6,013 nt of DNA from Lysobacterales bacterium UBA2790. GTDB lineage: Bacteria; Pseudomonadota; Gammaproteobacteria; Xanthomonadales; Xanthomonadaceae. Shown here piece after piece: positions 4,428 through 6,013 of the stretch; position 1 is the first letter of the stretch, and each line of letters opens with the position of its first letter. The stretch lies in the NCBI GenBank assembly GCA_002352135.1, contig DEHW01000076.1, positions 1-6,013 of the forward strand, written 5' to 3'. The notes under the pieces were generated by a model that did not search any database, had not been told where the DNA came from, and saw nothing but the letters and a program-made list of their open reading frames with translations. The translations under genes were made by a program, and so were the position numbers.

Positions 4428-6013
4428 ATGTCCAGGAATTCCCAGATATCGTTCCGAGAATCGGGTCGTGTCGGCCCCTCTTGGCTTGCCCGGCTCCCCG
4501 CGGCGTGTCGCGATGCGCTCGATTCGTTCGGTTTGGCAGGGCGCTCGAATTGCGTCGTTCCCCCGTTCACCCGCAAGCTCCTCTTCGAGAACCTGGAGCC
4601 GCGGGTCTTGCTTTCGGCCGACCTCACGCCCGCCGCCTCGGCATTCGTTGCGGCAGTCCAGGCCGATAATCAGTCGGCACTAAGCCGCGCCGACCTGTCG
4701 CTGACTGACGATTCGGGCAGCTTGCCGGTCGTGGACATCTCCGGTCGCCTGGCGGCCGCCATTCCGGCAAGCGGCGCATTGCAGCCATCGACACCAGCGG
4801 ACCAATGGCGGCTGGATCTGGAGCAGGGCGACGTCATCTCGCTCGGCGTCGCTACGCCCATCAGCGACCCTGGCCGCTCTATGGTGCCGAGCGCTGCCGG
4901 TGGTCGCGAGGTCGCTTCGGATCCCGACGCTAGCCTGGGCACCGACGCCCTGATAGGCCATCCGGGACTTGGTGAGACGAGCGAATTCTATGTTCAGGTT
5001 AGTCGTTCGGGAGACCGCGAGGCGTCGAGTCCGCGCCAACTGCTCGGCGACCTCACGGCGACGATTCAGTGGGATACTGACGTTCGAGACACCAGCGGCA
5101 CCCTGACCAACACCGGGCAGGCGCTGGCGTTTGCCACGCTTCCGGCTAGCGCCTCCACGCTGCCAGCGGCGGCAAAGGTGCTTGATGTCGCGGGGCTTCC
5201 CCTTGATGCCCGCGGCGTCATTTCCGATGCGCTAACGTCGTCGTCAGTAACAGTCGCGCTGGCGCATTGGATTGGCGGCTCCGGCAACTGGTCAGACCCG
5301 ACTCATTGGGACATCGGCGTGGTGCCCAACAACTCCGCAACGGACAGCTACGAGGTTGTTCTGGATGTCGCTGGCACGTCGACCGTCATGCTCGATCAGG
5401 ACGTCGTAATCAGCTCCCTGACCAATGCCGAGACTTTGCTGGTGGATAGCGTAAGCGCGACCATCGAGTCGACGACTACCAATTCTGGTGCCATTTCTCT
5501 GACCAGCGCCACCGCGCAGCTCAATTTGTCCGGGACGGTCAACGTTACCGGGGTGATTCTGGCCGGCCCGGGCTCACTGAACCTCGTCAATGCCACCATG
5601 ATGGCGGATGGCGTCGGGGCGATGGTACGCGCGGATGCGGTGGCAACCCTTGATTCGGTAGATCTCCATGCAATGAACGGCGGCGTGTTGTCTCTTCTGG
5701 GCGCCGTCGACTTCATCAGTGCCGGCGGCGGGAATTCGATTGATGCGACCGGAATGGGGAGCAAGGTCGATTTGTCGGCTTTGAGTACCTTGACCGGAGG
5801 GGCCAGCGGGGCGACGCAGATTACTGCAGTGAGCAACGGCACGGTCTTGCTGTCCGGAGCGATTGCCGGCTACGCCACGCTCACCCTGGCCGATGCCGGT
5901 TCGACACTCGACGTGTCGGCGGTGACCAGCCTGGCCGACACCTCGGTGGACGTCAGCAACGGCGGGGTGATGAATTTTGCATCGCTGACGGAACTCGCAC
6001 GGGTCAATCTCAG
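4428..6013 (+). CDS. LEPR-XLL domain giant repetitive protein, N-terminal part (runs off the window)
   Basis: The frame is open from ATG 4428 to the last base: 528 codons and no stop. Residues 1-50 are a basic, non-classical N-terminus with no clear signal peptide. Residues 50-65 (KLLFENLEPRVLLSAD) are a textbook LEPR-XLL motif, found at the N-terminus of very large repetitive, presumably secreted or surface proteins in Gram-negative bacteria. Its own function is unknown. Residues about 66-280 are low-complexity and rich in Ala, Ser and Asp. A tryptophan module follows (W281, GNWSDPTHW, VVP at 298-300). From about residue 305 the chain is Gly/Ser/Thr/Val-rich beta repeats, for example SKVDLSALSTLTGG and STLDVSAVTSLAD, followed by SNGGVMNFASLTEL. 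They resemble stacked beta-solenoid rungs of adhesins. Cysteines are almost absent (C27 and C42 only), as is usual for exported repeat proteins. Relatives reach thousands of residues, with cadherin, VCBS or RTX-type repeats and type I secretion; none of that is visible here. It is probably an adhesin or biofilm-matrix protein activated by the regulator encoded upstream. Confidence 0.93.
   Translation, partial: MSRNSQISFRESGRVGPSWLARLPAACRDALDSFGLAGRSNCVVPPFTRKLLFENLEPRVLLSADLTPAASAFVAAVQADNQSALSRADLSLTDDSGSLPVVDISGRLAAAIPASGALQPSTPADQWRLDLEQGDVISLGVATPISDPGRSMVPSAAGGREVASDPDASLGTDALIGHPGLGETSEFYVQVSRSGDREASSPRQLLGDLTATIQWDTDVRDTSGTLTNTGQALAFATLPASASTLPAAAKVLDVAGLPLDARGVISDALTSSSVTVALAHWIGGSGNWSDPTHWDIGVVPNNSATDSYEVVLDVAGTSTVMLDQDVVISSLTNAETLLVDSVSATIESTTTNSGAISLTSATAQLNLSGTVNVTGVILAGPGSLNLVNATMMADGVGAMVRADAVATLDSVDLHAMNGGVLSLLGAVDFISAGGGNSIDATGMGSKVDLSALSTLTGGASGATQITAVSNGTVLLSGAIAGYATLTLADAGSTLDVSAVTSLADTSVDVSNGGVMNFASLTELARVNL
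4575..4622 (+). other. LEPR-XLL motif
   Basis: Codons 50-65 encode KLLFENLEPRVLLSAD, a full match to the conserved core L-E-P-R-x-L-L-S-A-D with the usual preceding K-L-x-F-E. The motif marks the N-termini of giant bacterial surface proteins and is the firmest evidence for the identity of this gene. Its place about 50 residues from the start supports the ATG at 4428. Confidence 0.93.
5268..5327 (+). other. W-x-GG-x-G-x-W-SDP-x-x-W module in the giant protein
   Basis: Codons 281-300 encode WIGGSGNWSDPTHWDIGVVP. This aromatic motif recurs in large bacterial surface and autotransporter-like proteins, usually at the start of a beta-solenoid stretch and followed by an acidic strand (here SYEVVLDV). 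It marks the change from the low-complexity N-terminal linker to the beta-repeat region. I infer a capping or start-of-module role. I see only one copy in the window. Confidence 0.7.

Noticed and set aside
4088..4669. 193-codon forward frame bridging the regulator end and the LEPR-XLL start
   Set aside because: It crosses the repeat array and both genes in a different frame, has no ribosome site and no recognisable protein, and the ATG at 4428 has a far better site.
5396..5842. 148-codon reverse-strand frame opposite the giant gene
   Set aside because: It is a mirror of Gly/Ser/Thr-rich repeat codons and has no motif or plausible ribosome site.

Overview
The window is GC-rich (about 60 % by eye) and holds two long intact reading frames on the + strand. 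A short stretch of decayed coding sequence precedes them. GC content, codon use and the types of protein point to a proteobacterium. I would guess a betaproteobacterium, perhaps of the Rhodocyclales/Accumulibacter sort, because regulators of this build and LEPR-XLL giant proteins are common there. No marker gene is present, so the taxonomy is inference.

Layout. Positions 1-765 contain no intact gene. They hold the remains of a stand-alone nucleotidyltransferase whose conserved blocks are still readable but spread over three frames (about 158-533). Unassigned coding-like scraps flank it (39-137 and 550-765). Positions 766-933 are the leader of the regulator gene, with a plausible extended -10 promoter and a perfect 8-bp hairpin. 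Positions 934-4179 encode a 1081-residue regulator with a MalT-type STAND ATPase, a helical-repeat middle and a C-terminal SARP module (OmpR-like winged helix plus BTAD). Positions 4180-4427 are an intergenic control region. From 4428 to the right edge runs the start of a large LEPR-XLL surface or secreted protein; 528 codons are visible and no stop is reached.

The main discovery is in the 248-bp gap between the two genes. An array of imperfect direct repeats (core TGTATGCG) starts at 4287, 4298, 4309 and 4320, exactly 11 bp apart, with a fifth, weaker copy at 4330. Tandem direct repeats with an 11-bp period are the recognised operator form of SARP-type activators, and a SARP-type DNA-binding domain is encoded by the gene directly upstream. 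The simplest reading is a two-gene module: the ATPase/SARP regulator senses a signal through its STAND and TPR-like parts, then binds the array to switch on the adhesin-like giant gene downstream. The pairing is inferred from sequence and has not been tested.
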